Of a DNA stretch of 64,000 bases, positions 19,447 to 29,259 are shown piece after piece. This DNA comes from a bacterium (lineage in GTDB: Bacteria > Pseudomonadota > Gammaproteobacteria > UBA6186 > Azoamicaceae). The position numbers were made by a program, and so were the translations under genes. Under the pieces are notes generated by a model that searched no databases, had not been told where the DNA came from, and worked only from the letters and a program-made list of their open reading frames with translations. Location of the stretch: assembly GCA_027364575.1 (NCBI GenBank), contig DAHXPC010000010.1, forward strand, positions 21,387-85,386, read 5' to 3'. How positions within the stretch are numbered: the first letter of the stretch is position 1; each line of letters opens with the position of its first letter.

Positions 19447-19626
19447 TAATTTCGATCCCAATTATCAGTATAATGCAGGTAAGCTATCCATGTTTTGGTG
19501 CCTTTTCTTGCATAGCCTCCTACCCAAACAAAAACGTCCCGGCAGCCAATTAACTCATTTTTTGATTTTGCATTCTCCGTGACTATCGGATAGCATGACG
19601 TTTTATCCTAGATAAGGAATACCACT

Positions 19627-19851
19627 TTGGATACGCCCATAAAAGACAGTAATGGAACGATTCTGAATGACGGAGATAGCGTTCAACTGATTAAAGATTT
19701 AAAAGTTAAAGGCACCTCCGATACTTTAAAAAGAGGAACGACGATAAAAAACATTCGTTTAACCGGGAATTCGGAAGAAGTTGAATGTCGTGTTGAAAAA
19801 ATTAAAGGTTTAGTATTAAAAACCTGCTTTTTGAAAAAAATTTCAACCTAA
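19627..19851 (+). CDS. Short PhnA-domain (YjdM-like) protein
   Basis: A 74-residue protein corresponding to the C-terminal domain of PhnA/YjdM (VKDSNGTILNDGDSV-type stretch, then LKVKGTSDTLKRGT and VLKTCFLKK). The full-length E. coli protein (111 aa) also has a zinc ribbon, which is absent here; stand-alone short forms are common. Function is not established despite the old phosphonate label. The start is a TTG, chosen because ATAAGGAA lies right before it and the domain begins here. Confidence 0.8.
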   Translation: MDTPIKDSNGTILNDGDSVQLIKDLKVKGTSDTLKRGTTIKNIRLTGNSEEVECRVEKIKGLVLKTCFLKKIST

Positions 19852-19904
19852 ATTTCTTCATCCCATATCAAGCTAAACATTGATTCAGAAAATCCATCGG
19901 TCGG

Positions 19905-22409
19905 CTATGACTTAAGCGTTAGGGGATCTGGTTTAGATCGATTCCAAGGATTATGCTGGCTTTTACTAAACCCAGGCTCAAAGATCTCTAGTGTATTGAT
20001 TATATGGCTAGACAACTCGCCTTGTGTTGCGCCATAGAGTGATTGTCCATTTAAGGAATGGTCCATTTTTAAAACATGTAACAAATAGCCTTGCATGGCT
20101 TTAGGATCAATCGCTTTCCTTTCTAAACACAGGTCAATTTCCCGAATGATTTGGTTTGCCAATTGTACTTTTGTCGTTCTATCCGTACCACCAAAAAAAC
20201 GTCTCATGGTATTCATTGCCGAAAGGTGGCGCGGGATATAGACGACTAAAGATTGCTTTAACATTTCTAGCGCCTTTTTTTGCGCATTAGACATGCCCAC
20301 TACTAAAATATCAGGTTTATGCTTAACCGGATTGGTTTTCGTATCGTATAAATTGCGGGCCGGCGTAATGGTAGGCCGTGCTGGCACCGGCGCCTGAGAA
20401 GGCGTTAAAGGCGGCGCTTTTGGAACATCGGAAGCCGTTATCTGCACAGAGTGCGTTTCTTGCGTCTGTATTAACGGAGGTGCATTAGGCACCTCCGCAG
20501 AAACGCTGGGAACAGTAGCGGCTGGATTTCTTTCAGAGCGCAATGTATTTTCAGCGTGGATAACTTTTTCTACCTGAGGTTGTAATGCATTAAAGTTGCC
20601 TTCTATTCTTTTTAGGAAATGCATAGCATTTTCCATTAAGGACTGTATCGCACGAGCTTCAGTGGCTTTAATAATATGGGGCGTAGGGAGTATGTCTGGT
20701 TGAACAACTAGAAGCTCAGCCTGGCGCTTATTTTGTTTTTCTTTGGCAATAATTGCCTTTTCTGCCTCTATTTTCTCTTGTTGCAATCTATCCTGTTTTG
20801 CTTTTTTCTCTTCCAGCACCTTTAATGTTTGTTTATAAAAAGCCATCAGTTCATTTTTTTTGACATCGGGTAAACTTTCATAAAATTTCCTAACCACCGT
20901 ATTTACTCTGATCCCTTGCAACTCATCCAGGGTAGGAATAATCTCGGCTTTTTTCTCTATCGATGCACCAGATACTATTCCCCCTCGCCGTTTTAACATC
21001 TGTTGCCGTAGCAACTCATTGGCTGAAATAGGTGAATTTCCCTTTTTCTCTTCTCGAATTTTACTAACTTCACTGAATATTTGGGCTGCTAATGATTTTT
21101 CATTTTCCTTGCCTAATTTTTCAAAAATAGCACTATTCAAGTTATTATCTATATTTTTGCGTACCAATATCTTGCTGATTTCAGAAATAAACACCTCATC
21201 TGGATTGGCTCTTCCCTTAACTTTAGATTCCATCTCTGCCATCATCGAAGCCGCAGGTTTTTGCGAATTTGCAGCCATAAAGGTAGCAGCAGGTTTATCA
21301 TCTAGCCGAGGTTTTTTTGCCGCTTGAGCAGGGGTAAGCTGAATCATCGATTTTGATTTGGAAGTTTTTAAAGAAGAATCTAGCGGCCGCCCCATAGGTG
21401 GTGCCATAGGTGGTGCCATAGGTGGTGCCATAGGTGGTGCCATAGGTGGTGCCATAGGTGGTGCATCCGGCACATTTTCTATAGAATTTTGCGCACTTTT
21501 GTTATCTACAATTGTCTTTGCTTTAGGTGCAGATTCCGCTTTTTTCTTTTCTTCATATTTAAGCGACAATTCTGAAATCTTTTTTTCTCTTTCTTGAAGC
21601 GTATTGATTAATGTCTGTTGTGCATTGACATGCTGCTGGTAAGTACCCACTAATTCAAGTGAATGCTCTGTGTTTAATTTTTGCAATTTTATTTTTAAAG
21701 TTTCAATCGATTTTTGTTGATTTGCCACCAGATCGCTTTGTAATTTTATATCTTTTTCTATGCTGCGTGGCACGGGATTTTCTTGCTGCTTACGCCCAAA
21801 TATATTCCCAGCTTTTGGTGCAACAGAAGGCTCTATTAAGATTTTTAAATTATTTGTTTTAAGTTTTGTCCCAGCTTTAATGGCTGCCAATAAATCATTC
21901 CGCGAAGGTGCGGTTTTTTTTGAAACAGGCGCTAGCCCTATAGGCGGTGCTAAAGGTGGAACGGCATTCGGTACATTCCCAGCAGGTGAGCTCGATTTTT
22001 TAAGCGTTTTTCCGGCCTGAATTGAGGATAATAAATCTTGGCGCGAAAATATGGGTTTGGTGACAGGGATACTCACCATCGGAGGCGCCAGGGGCGGTGC
22101 TGTTGGTGCTGAATTCAGGTTAGGTGCTATAGGTAGCGCTTCGGGTATAGAGATAGCCGGCTTCACCGCTATCTCTGCAGTATTCACGATATCGGATAAG
22201 GATTTCAATTTGCCATCAATACTGGCTTTTAAATGTGCAATATCACGATCTTGATTCAGTATTTTCTCTTTCAAGTTATGGGTAACCGAAACCGATAATT
22301 GCTTTTCTTGTAATTCTATTTCTTCGCGCAAAGCGGCTAATAATCGTTTTTGGTTCGCAACTTGTTGCTTAAGCTGCTGAATTTTTTCATTATTTTGGGA
22401 ATTTGCCAT
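19905..22409 (-). CDS. Candidate actin-binding protein with tandem WH2 motifs and polyproline
   Basis: Not a known named protein, but its parts are telling; numbering counts from a TTG at 22415. Residues 7-75 form a coiled coil. Two WH2-type motifs follow: SRQDLLSSIQAGKTLKK (124-140) and SRNDLLAAIKAGTKLK (171-186), matching the LLxxIxxGxxLKK actin-binding pattern. Each lies next to proline clusters (APPLAPP). A second coiled coil (220-292) precedes an APPM array (about 318-341), then AAKKPRLDD, an NLS-like stretch. The C-terminal 450 residues are helical with more proline spacers. WH2 plus polyproline is the layout of actin nucleators, some used by intracellular bacteria. The ATG at 22407-22409 is chosen because AAAGGG lies nine bases before it; the TTG two codons upstream has poor spacing. 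Confidence 0.75.
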   Translation of the reverse strand: MANSQNNEKIQQLKQQVANQKRLLAALREEIELQEKQLSVSVTHNLKEKILNQDRDIAHLKASIDGKLKSLSDIVNTAEIAVKPAISIPEALPIAPNLNSAPTAPPLAPPMVSIPVTKPIFSRQDLLSSIQAGKTLKKSSSPAGNVPNAVPPLAPPIGLAPVSKKTAPSRNDLLAAIKAGTKLKTNNLKILIEPSVAPKAGNIFGRKQQENPVPRSIEKDIKLQSDLVANQQKSIETLKIKLQKLNTEHSLELVGTYQQHVNAQQTLINTLQEREKKISELSLKYEEKKKAESAPKAKTIVDNKSAQNSIENVPDAPPMAPPMAPPMAPPMAPPMAPPMGRPLDSSLKTSKSKSMIQLTPAQAAKKPRLDDKPAATFMAANSQKPAASMMAEMESKVKGRANPDEVFISEISKILVRKNIDNNLNSAIFEKLGKENEKSLAAQIFSEVSKIREEKKGNSPISANELLRQQMLKRRGGIVSGASIEKKAEIIPTLDELQGIRVNTVVRKFYESLPDVKKNELMAFYKQTLKVLEEKKAKQDRLQQEKIEAEKAIIAKEKQNKRQAELLVVQPDILPTPHIIKATEARAIQSLMENAMHFLKRIEGNFNALQPQVEKVIHAENTLRSERNPAATVPSVSAEVPNAPPLIQTQETHSVQITASDVPKAPPLTPSQAPVPARPTITPARNLYDTKTNPVKHKPDILVVGMSNAQKKALEMLKQSLVVYIPRHLSAMNTMRRFFGGTDRTTKVQLANQIIREIDLCLERKAIDPKAMQGYLLHVLKMDHSLNGQSLYGATQGELSSHIINTLEIFEPGFSKSQHNPWNRSKPDPLTLKS
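21297..21320 (-). other. NLS-like motif AAKKPRLD in the WH2 protein
   Basis: These bases encode AAKKPRLD, close to the c-Myc nuclear localisation signal core (PAAKRVKLD). The same core, AKRPRLD, ends the protein encoded at 10297-10836. Short basic motifs arise by chance, but the shared P-R-L-D continuation in two proteins is notable. Confidence 0.45.
21392..21463 (-). repeat. 12-bp tandem repeat, six perfect copies, coding APPM
   Basis: The plus-strand unit CCATAGGTGGTG is repeated six times without error. It encodes the APPM repeats of the WH2 protein. Perfect copies suggest recent slippage, so copy number may vary between strains; each unit adds four residues and keeps the frame. Confidence 0.9.
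21855..21905 (-). other. Second WH2 motif coding segment
   Basis: Encodes residues 171-187 of the protein counted from the TTG, SRNDLLAAIKAGTKLKT. The LLxxI helix, the Gly and the LK pair sit at the spacing seen in WH2 motifs. Confidence 0.65.
21996..22046 (-). other. First WH2 motif coding segment
   Basis: Encodes SRQDLLSSIQAGKTLKK (residues 124-140), the better match of the two to the WH2 pattern LLxxIxxGxxLKK. Both motifs start with the same S-R-x-D-L-L. Confidence 0.7.
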
Positions 22410-22512
22410 AACCAATCGCCCTTTTGTAAAAGTTATTTATATTTCATAATGGAAGTATAGGTAAAAATTACAAAAATGATGAATGGTTACCGTGTATATA
22501 CAATAAAGTGGA

Positions 22513-22598
22513 GGGTTCAGATCTAGATTCAGCACTTAGTATTTTTCTATTACGAAATTCCAGATCCAGCCCACTATACAAAATCCAAATCTAACCCC
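22513..22598. repeat. Degenerate REP-like inverted pair
   Basis: GGGTTCAGATCTAGATT (22513-22529) and AAATCCAAATCTAACCCC (22581-22598) are inverted and related to the transposase end GGGTCAAGTCTGGATTTTGG. They lie in the gap between the FG-GAP/CSPG gene and the WH2 gene. Similarity is weaker than for the copies at 12.5 and 49-50 kb. Confidence 0.45.
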
Positions 22599-22605
22599 TT
22601 CACTC

Positions 22606-25600
22606 TTAACGCAAAGCATCCCTTCCAGCCAAGCCTAATCCCGACATTTTGGGTGCCATAATACCTAAAGGGTTCACAGCAGAATCTGCCTTAGCAAACC
22701 TTGTATGGCGCGACCCTACGATTGGCCCTAAAAATCCAGGAAGATTGCTCGTTGGTTCCACTGGGGCTCTCTGCGCGGTTAATTGCTCCATCAGTGTTTG
22801 TTGCGCTTTCATTTGTTCATGTTGTGCTTTCATCTGCTCTTGCATTTCAGCATTTTGTGCTTTCACAAGTGCAAGGTCTTCCTTTAATTCGCTAAAGTTT
22901 AATCCTTTCTCCATTTGCATTTCTTGTAACTCCACCTCTGGCGCATAGCGACTGGGGCTAAGAGGTGCTGGTGTACTTGCATTATTGGCGACGGCAAGGG
23001 TAACGGCTGCTGCAATGACTTCGGCTTTTGCTTCTATCTGTTCCGGCTTTACCTCGGGTCTACAAAAAGTAGCAATTTTAGCCATGGAATAGAATGGCCT
23101 ATTTGGCACTGTGAATTTTCGAGTTTGACGTGCAATTTCATTGATAAGCTGACTACGTTCAGACGGAGCCATATTTTTTAATTCCATACCCACACCCTTT
23201 GCCCTTAGCTTTTCAATAATCACTTCAACGGCTGCAATATAGTCTTTGGCATCGGCTAGGCTTTGATTTCCCATACAACCCGTTGTTTTAATCGATTCAA
23301 ATACTCTAGTGGCAATGGGACGAACCACATCTTTCAGATAGGTTGCTTGTTCTTTTTCAATATCACTTTTTCCACCTTCCAACGCTTTTTGCGTACGTTT
23401 TGAAGCCACATAGCCAATTCCTAATTTAGTCGCCAAAAAAAGTAGGCCAATCCCACCACTGACTGAAGCACCAATAATCGCATTCCGCACGGTGTTGTCC
23501 GCTGATGTGCTTGAGATACCTTGTACAACTGAATTCAAGCTGACGGTAGCAGCTTGCGGCCCAGCCGTTAAGCTTCCATCACTCACCCGAATATTATAAG
23601 CAGGTAACTCTGTGCCGTCTGAAATAAAAGCTATGTCGCCACTGAATATTTTTTGTTGAGCAAAAACAGAGATTGCTGTTCCTGAAATACCCGCTAATTC
23701 AAAATGCCCATTAATGACATTGCTCGCTGTAAATACTAAATCTCCTAACGCAGTTTCTTTGTCACTCGCACTTAAATCTGAGCTTGATAAAATATTGAGA
23801 TTTCCTGGCGTAATGCTAAGTCTATTGTTAGTAAGGATTGGCGCACTGTTAAAGTTAATATGTGCCGCTACAGGCTGTGTTTGGCCATACCCATCACTTA
23901 CCGACACCATATATAAAGGCGCATCAGCACCCCCATCTGTTTTAAAAGCAATTTGGCCTTGTTCTATTGCCCCTTGCGTAAAATTATTAATGAATTGTGT
24001 TTGCGGCAGTTGTATAAAGGCACCATGATTAACGTTACTAACCGTAAAAACCAAGTTGCTTATAGGATCATCCAAATCGCTTGCACTTAGATCTTCCGCG
24101 CTTAGGATCTTTGTTTGGTTTTGTCCTATTTGTAACGCATTATTGCTAAGAACAGGGGCAAGGTTAAAGTTTAGCTGACTGGATTGCGCTACGGTACTCA
24201 TTTTCCCATCACTAACAGAAACTGTATAGCTAGGCGTCAAGGTACTACCATCATCAATAAATCGAACCTTACCTTGCATCACTGCAGTCTCGGAAAAAGT
24301 ACTAATAGGAACCCCGACATTATTTACCGATTCAAAGTGAGCGTGTTGCACATTGCCTACGGTAAAAGAAATGCTAGAAACCGGATCATCTGGATCAGTC
24401 GCATTTATCATATTCGCGTTTAAAATTAAACTTTGTCCTTGGCTGATACGCATCTGATTGACCGTTAATACAGGCGGTAAATTAAAACTAACCACTGCCA
24501 TTTGAGGCGTAGTTGTAATGCGACCATCACTGACAGTAATGTTATAACTGGGTGAATTTTCGCTCCCGTCCTGAATAAACTGGATGTTGTTAATCAAAAC
24601 TTGCCCTTGGGTAAAGGATGTAACAGGGATCCCAGGTTGACCAATCACTTCAAAATGTCCATATTGGACATTACTAAGCTCAAATAATAAAGCAAAGGGA
24701 TTAATATCCTGAGAGGTAGCACTCAGCTGTTGATTCCCCAACAGCATGCTTTGACCTTGACTAATCGCTAGCTTATTGTTCACTAATATAGGCGTACGAT
24801 CAAAACTAACAGCAACCGGATATGATCCAACGGTCATTAAACCATTACTAATACTTACCTGATAGCTTGGCAACAGTGTGCTACCATCGTGTACAAATTC
24901 AATTAACCCGGATTGAATCTCGGCTTGTAAAAATTGTGTAATAGACACATTTTTCATATTCGTGTATTCAAAATGACCCGCATGAATATTGCTTATATTA
25001 AATAATAATTGAGTAGCATCATAATCAAGGTTAGTTGCTGCAAGAATAGAGGGATTTAATATGACCGTTTGACCTTGGTTAATAATCAATGCATTTGCAA
25101 TTAATACAGGCGCATATTTAAATTCTACAATGGCATCTTGTGCAATGGTGGTCATAATGCCATCGCTAACCATAATTTTATAGCTTGGCGGATTAGCCGT
25201 ACCATCATGAATAAATTGAATCGTCCCATTTTGGATCTCGCCTTGGGTAAAGGCAGTAATGGCTATCGATGGTGCATTCGTTTTCACAAAACGACCATGT
25301 TGCACATATTTTACCAGGAACTTCAACGCGGAAGCTGAACCATAAGGTGTTGTGGCACTGAGCATATCTGAACTTAAGCTGATGGTTTGGCCTTGATTAA
25401 GCCTTAAATCATTATTATCCAATAAGGGCGAGGCATCAAAATGAACCGTAGCACTTTCTGGCCCTACCGTAACGCCACCTCGACTAATGCTTACCTGATA
25501 GCTGGGTACCGCAATTGTATTATCGTGGGTAAAATAAACGCCATTACTCCAAATCTGACTTTGTGGGAAATTTAAGCTTGAGAAAATACCATGTAAAACA

Positions 25601-27138
25601 TTACTGATAGTAAAAACAATATCGGGATCATGCTGAGGATTATCCGCATCTACGGCTGCTAATATCGTACTATCGAAGAATACTGTTTGTCCTTGGTTTA
25701 CGACTAAAGTGTTATTAACAAGAATTGGTAATTGATTGATAAAAGTAACATTAGCACTCAGACTACTGGTTGCTAAAGTATGAATTGCGGTTACCGCATA
25801 GCTAGGCGAAAGTTCACTATCATCTGTTACAAAACGGACTTGGTTCGTGGCAATATCATTAGAACTAAAAGTGGTAATGGACACATTAGGTTGATTTAAA
25901 TACTCAAATTGTCCATGCTGGGCAGCATTTATTTTATAATTGATAAGTTCAGGAAAACGGCTCACATTTACATTTAAATTATTAGCTCCCAAGATAACGC
26001 TCTGCCCTTCAGCAATATTGAGCTGATTTTTTAGCCAAGGGATGTTATCCCCAAATACCACATAGCTTGAACCTGCCTGAGTTCGTCCCCCAGGAGAAGC
26101 TTGAGTCGCCCCAATAATCAAATCGCTTAAACCATCGCCATTCATATCCCCTGCAGAGACGACAGAATAACCGCTATAGTCATTCGCTGTTATCCCATCA
26201 AGTCTAAAACCATTGGCGCCATTTAAAGTTGATAGCTCTAGGACCGCTCCAAAGGGCGCGCTCTGCCCAAACACCAGATAGCTTGACCCCGCACCAATCC
26301 GCCCCCCAGGACCAGAATAAAATGCTCCAATAATCAAATCACTTAAGCCATCCCCATTCATATCCCCTGCAAAGGCTACATGGCTGCCGCTATTATCATA
26401 CGCAGCTACCCCATTAAGAATGAAGCCATTGGCGCCATTTAGGGTTGATAGCTCTAGCGTTGCTCCAATGGGCGTTCGTTGCCCAAACACCACATAGCTT
26501 GAACCGGCGCTAACTTGTCCCCCCGGAGCAGAATTCGTTGCCCCAATAATCAAATCGCTTAAGCTATCGCCATTAATGTCTCCTGCAGAGGCTACAGAAC
26601 AGCCGCTATTGTCACCCAATGCTAACCCATTCAGAATGAAGCCATTAGCACCATTTAGGGTTGATAGCTCTAACGTTGCTCCAAAGGAAGCACGTTGCCC
26701 AAACACAACATAACTTGAACCGGCTTGAGTTCGTCCCCCAGGAGAAGCTTGAGTCGCCCCAATAATCAAATCGCTTAAACCATCACCATTAATATCTCCT
26801 GCAGATGCTATAGAATAGCCGCTCCAGTCATTAGCCGATACGCCATTAATGCGAAAGCCATTGGGGCCATTTAGCGTTGAGAGCTCTAAACTCGCATTAA
26901 AGGGCGCTCGTTGTCCAAACAGCACATAGGTTGAACCCGCTTTAGCCCGTCCCCCAGGAGAAGCATATGGCGCCCCAATAATCAAATCACTTAAGCCATC
27001 GCCATTGATATCCCCAGCAGAGGCCACAGAATAGCCGCTAATGTCATTCACTGATACGCCATTAATGCGAAATCCATTGGCGCCATTTAGGATTGAAAGC
27101 TCCAAAGGATTTATAAAGGTTGTGGTGGGTTGAGGCAT
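22606..27138 (-). CDS. FG-GAP/CSPG-repeat surface-type protein with C-terminal membrane anchor
   Basis: A 1510-residue modular protein. Five 72-residue integrin-alpha-like FG-GAP repeats (about residues 12-372) each contain a DINGDGLSDLIIGA calcium-binding loop. Eight repeats of about 100 residues follow (about 375-1200), with the NxLxIxQGQ...DxDDP...HGxFE...VSDG pattern of CSPG/cadherin-like repeats. Then come one membrane segment (NAIIGASVSGGIGLLFLATKL), a basic stop-transfer patch, and a 230-residue cytoplasm-like tail with a coiled coil (EQMKAQHEQMKAQQ). There is no N-terminal signal peptide, odd for a surface adhesin. It may be exported by another route or delivered to host membranes. 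A GGGAGA site precedes the ATG. Probable adhesion or host-interaction role; not proven. Confidence 0.82.
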   Translation of the reverse strand: MPQPTTTFINPLELSILNGANGFRINGVSVNDISGYSVASAGDINGDGLSDLIIGAPYASPGGRAKAGSTYVLFGQRAPFNASLELSTLNGPNGFRINGVSANDWSGYSIASAGDINGDGLSDLIIGATQASPGGRTQAGSSYVVFGQRASFGATLELSTLNGANGFILNGLALGDNSGCSVASAGDINGDSLSDLIIGATNSAPGGQVSAGSSYVVFGQRTPIGATLELSTLNGANGFILNGVAAYDNSGSHVAFAGDMNGDGLSDLIIGAFYSGPGGRIGAGSSYLVFGQSAPFGAVLELSTLNGANGFRLDGITANDYSGYSVVSAGDMNGDGLSDLIIGATQASPGGRTQAGSSYVVFGDNIPWLKNQLNIAEGQSVILGANNLNVNVSRFPELINYKINAAQHGQFEYLNQPNVSITTFSSNDIATNQVRFVTDDSELSPSYAVTAIHTLATSSLSANVTFINQLPILVNNTLVVNQGQTVFFDSTILAAVDADNPQHDPDIVFTISNVLHGIFSSLNFPQSQIWSNGVYFTHDNTIAVPSYQVSISRGGVTVGPESATVHFDASPLLDNNDLRLNQGQTISLSSDMLSATTPYGSASALKFLVKYVQHGRFVKTNAPSIAITAFTQGEIQNGTIQFIHDGTANPPSYKIMVSDGIMTTIAQDAIVEFKYAPVLIANALIINQGQTVILNPSILAATNLDYDATQLLFNISNIHAGHFEYTNMKNVSITQFLQAEIQSGLIEFVHDGSTLLPSYQVSISNGLMTVGSYPVAVSFDRTPILVNNKLAISQGQSMLLGNQQLSATSQDINPFALLFELSNVQYGHFEVIGQPGIPVTSFTQGQVLINNIQFIQDGSENSPSYNITVSDGRITTTPQMAVVSFNLPPVLTVNQMRISQGQSLILNANMINATDPDDPVSSISFTVGNVQHAHFESVNNVGVPISTFSETAVMQGKVRFIDDGSTLTPSYTVSVSDGKMSTVAQSSQLNFNLAPVLSNNALQIGQNQTKILSAEDLSASDLDDPISNLVFTVSNVNHGAFIQLPQTQFINNFTQGAIEQGQIAFKTDGGADAPLYMVSVSDGYGQTQPVAAHINFNSAPILTNNRLSITPGNLNILSSSDLSASDKETALGDLVFTASNVINGHFELAGISGTAISVFAQQKIFSGDIAFISDGTELPAYNIRVSDGSLTAGPQAATVSLNSVVQGISSTSADNTVRNAIIGASVSGGIGLLFLATKLGIGYVASKRTQKALEGGKSDIEKEQATYLKDVVRPIATRVFESIKTTGCMGNQSLADAKDYIAAVEVIIEKLRAKGVGMELKNMAPSERSQLINEIARQTRKFTVPNRPFYSMAKIATFCRPEVKPEQIEAKAEVIAAAVTLAVANNASTPAPLSPSRYAPEVELQEMQMEKGLNFSELKEDLALVKAQNAEMQEQMKAQHEQMKAQQTLMEQLTAQRAPVEPTSNLPGFLGPIVGSRHTRFAKADSAVNPLGIMAPKMSGLGLAGRDALR

Positions 27139-27406
27139 GGCATTCTCCCAAAATTTAAGAAAGGGTAGCTGTGGTTTTACTGGTTTTCACAGTAACATTT
27201 TACAGATCCTTACACAACCAATTAGTTTGACATGTAAATCAATGGCGCTGACGCAAGGTTTATGTTTTCATCACTTAAGTTATAGGCAAGCACAGTGCTT
27301 TGTGATCTCAACTGCGTGCTAAATTAACGGATTTTTATAAAAAGGAGCTATATCTGCTTATAGGGAATAAAGGATTAAGGTAAGGTAGTGCGGTTGTTCT
27401 CAATAC

Positions 27407-28120
27407 TTAAGAGCTAGCCGGAGAATTTAACCCCAATACCGCTTGCATATCATAAAGACCGGCGGGTTGGTGTATAAGCCACTTTGCCGCTTTTGTCGCG
27501 CCTTTTGCAAAGGCTCCTCGATTCATGGCTTTGTGTGAAATTTCAATACGCTCATCTTCTAACGCGAATATCGCAGTTACCTCGGCGCTTGATCCCCCTA
27601 ATCGCAGGGATGAAAAAACAATATTGCTTTCTTTTTCCGTTTTTCCTTGCGCTCGATTAATGACTTCAGCCATGTGTAAAGCGGTTCCTGAAGGCGAGTC
27701 TTTTTTATGTTTGTGATGAATATCCAGGATAGCAATATCGGCATCCATTAATGATCGGGAGATCATTTCCAGCATTTTATACTGTAAATTCACCCCTATA
27801 CTCATATTGGGGGCAAACACAATCGGGATCAATTTTGACGCTTGTATAATTGCTTGTTTTTGGCTTGCGCTAAATCCGGTTACCCCAATCACCATGGGAT
27901 AAGAACGTTCACAGGCAATTGCCAGATGTTCCATAACGGCTTCCGGCACACTAAAATCAATGAAAACATCGATGGGGGCTGCAACGGTCGTTAAAGAATT
28001 TTGGTTATTATCCGCACGAATGACAGCAGCTGCCAAATGTGTTTCCTTATCCGCTTGAATAAGCTGAACCAAAAGTTGCCCTACTTTGCCATTAGCCCCA
28101 CCCACCGCAATATTAAGCAT
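27407..28120 (-). CDS. dapB: 4-hydroxy-tetrahydrodipicolinate reductase DapB
   Basis: DapB catalyses the NAD(P)H-dependent step of lysine and meso-diaminopimelate synthesis that follows DapA; the product feeds peptidoglycan. Evidence: N-terminal dinucleotide motif VGGANGKVGQL, catalytic HHKHKKDSPSGTA block, and the C-terminal GLYDMQAVLGL. At 237 residues it is a short form (E. coli 273), common outside enterics. Its ATG shares one base with the dnaJ stop codon, so it is translated with the chaperone operon. Confidence 0.95.
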   Translation of the reverse strand: MLNIAVGGANGKVGQLLVQLIQADKETHLAAAVIRADNNQNSLTTVAAPIDVFIDFSVPEAVMEHLAIACERSYPMVIGVTGFSASQKQAIIQASKLIPIVFAPNMSIGVNLQYKMLEMISRSLMDADIAILDIHHKHKKDSPSGTALHMAEVINRAQGKTEKESNIVFSSLRLGGSSAEVTAIFALEDERIEISHKAMNRGAFAKGATKAAKWLIHQPAGLYDMQAVLGLNSPASS

Positions 28121-29259
28121 TAAAACTTCATTGCCTCAAAAAAGTGTTTTACCCGTTGAAACCAAGAAGCCGCTTTGGGATTATGTTCCTGCGTTGCCAG
28201 TGTCATCGTGCTATTCAATTCTTCCAGAATTTCTTTTTGACGTTTATTTAAATTAACGGGCGTTTCTAAAACGACTCGGCATAAAAGATCCCCTGGACCT
28301 TCCCCTCTAACCGTTTTAACCCCTTTTCCTTTAATTTTAAATACACGCCCGGTTTGCGTTTCCGAAGGTATTTTGAGTTTTACCCGACCATTTAAAGTAG
28401 GGACATCTAATTCTCCACCTAAAGCGGCTGTCACAAAACTAATGGGCACTTCACAATGTAAGTCTGCACCTTCTCGATTAAAGATATTGTGCTTTTTAAT
28501 TTGAACTTGCACATATAAATCCCCTGAGCCCCCGCCTTGGGATCCCGCTTCCCCTTCACCCGCTAAGCGGATTCGATCGCCATTATCTACCCCTGGCGGG
28601 ATTTGCACGGATAATGTTTTAGTGTCCTGAACGCGCCCTTGACCATGACATTTATGACAAGGATCTGAAATAACGGTTCCGCGACCCCGACAGGTTGGAC
28701 ATCCTTGTTGGATAGAAAAAAAGCCTTGCTGCATACGCACTTGGCCCATTCCACCGCAGGTATTACAGGTTTTAGGTTTAGCAGCGCCTTTTGCCCCACT
28801 TCCCCGACATTCACCACAACCAACCCAGGTCGGCACTTTTATTTGTACGGTCTTGCCATGAATGGCTTCTTCTAAGCTTAATTCTAAGTTATAACGGAGA
28901 TCAGCACCCTGCTCACCCGAGCTACGGCCAGAGCCAGCCCGCGCACCGCCAAAAATATCTCCGAATATATCCCCAAATATATCGCCAAAATTGCCATTGC
29001 CAGCTGCATGACCACCCATGCCACTGGAACCATCTACTCCAGCGTGGCCGAATTGATCATAAGCTGAGCGCTTTTGACTATCCGATAATACCTCATAAGC
29101 TTCACCCACCGTTTTAAAAGAATCTTCCGCTGTCTTATCACCCGGGTTTCGATCCGGGTGATATTTCATGGCCATCTTACGATAAGCTTTTCTTATATCG
29201 GCGTCACTGGCATTACGGGCAACATCAAGGATTTCGTAATAATCTCGTTTCGTTGCCAT
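28120..29259 (-). CDS. dnaJ: Chaperone protein DnaJ
   Basis: DnaJ presents unfolded clients to DnaK and stimulates its ATPase. The J domain has HPD at 34-36, followed by the Gly/Phe-rich linker (about 75-120), four CxxCxGxG zinc repeats, and the C-terminal substrate and dimer domains. Length 379 matches E. coli (376). The start codon overlaps the dnaK stop by one base and its stop overlaps the dapB start, indicating tight translational coupling. Confidence 0.98.
   Translation of the reverse strand: MATKRDYYEILDVARNASDADIRKAYRKMAMKYHPDRNPGDKTAEDSFKTVGEAYEVLSDSQKRSAYDQFGHAGVDGSSGMGGHAAGNGNFGDIFGDIFGDIFGGARAGSGRSSGEQGADLRYNLELSLEEAIHGKTVQIKVPTWVGCGECRGSGAKGAAKPKTCNTCGGMGQVRMQQGFFSIQQGCPTCRGRGTVISDPCHKCHGQGRVQDTKTLSVQIPPGVDNGDRIRLAGEGEAGSQGGGSGDLYVQVQIKKHNIFNREGADLHCEVPISFVTAALGGELDVPTLNGRVKLKIPSETQTGRVFKIKGKGVKTVRGEGPGDLLCRVVLETPVNLNKRQKEILEELNSTMTLATQEHNPKAASWFQRVKHFFEAMKF

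Noticed and set aside
21392..21463. CRISPR-like array
   Set aside because: Units are only 12 bp with no spacers; it is a coding tandem repeat.
25900..27100. Long DNA repeats as mobile-element copies
   Set aside because: They encode the FG-GAP modules in one frame and are protein-domain repeats.
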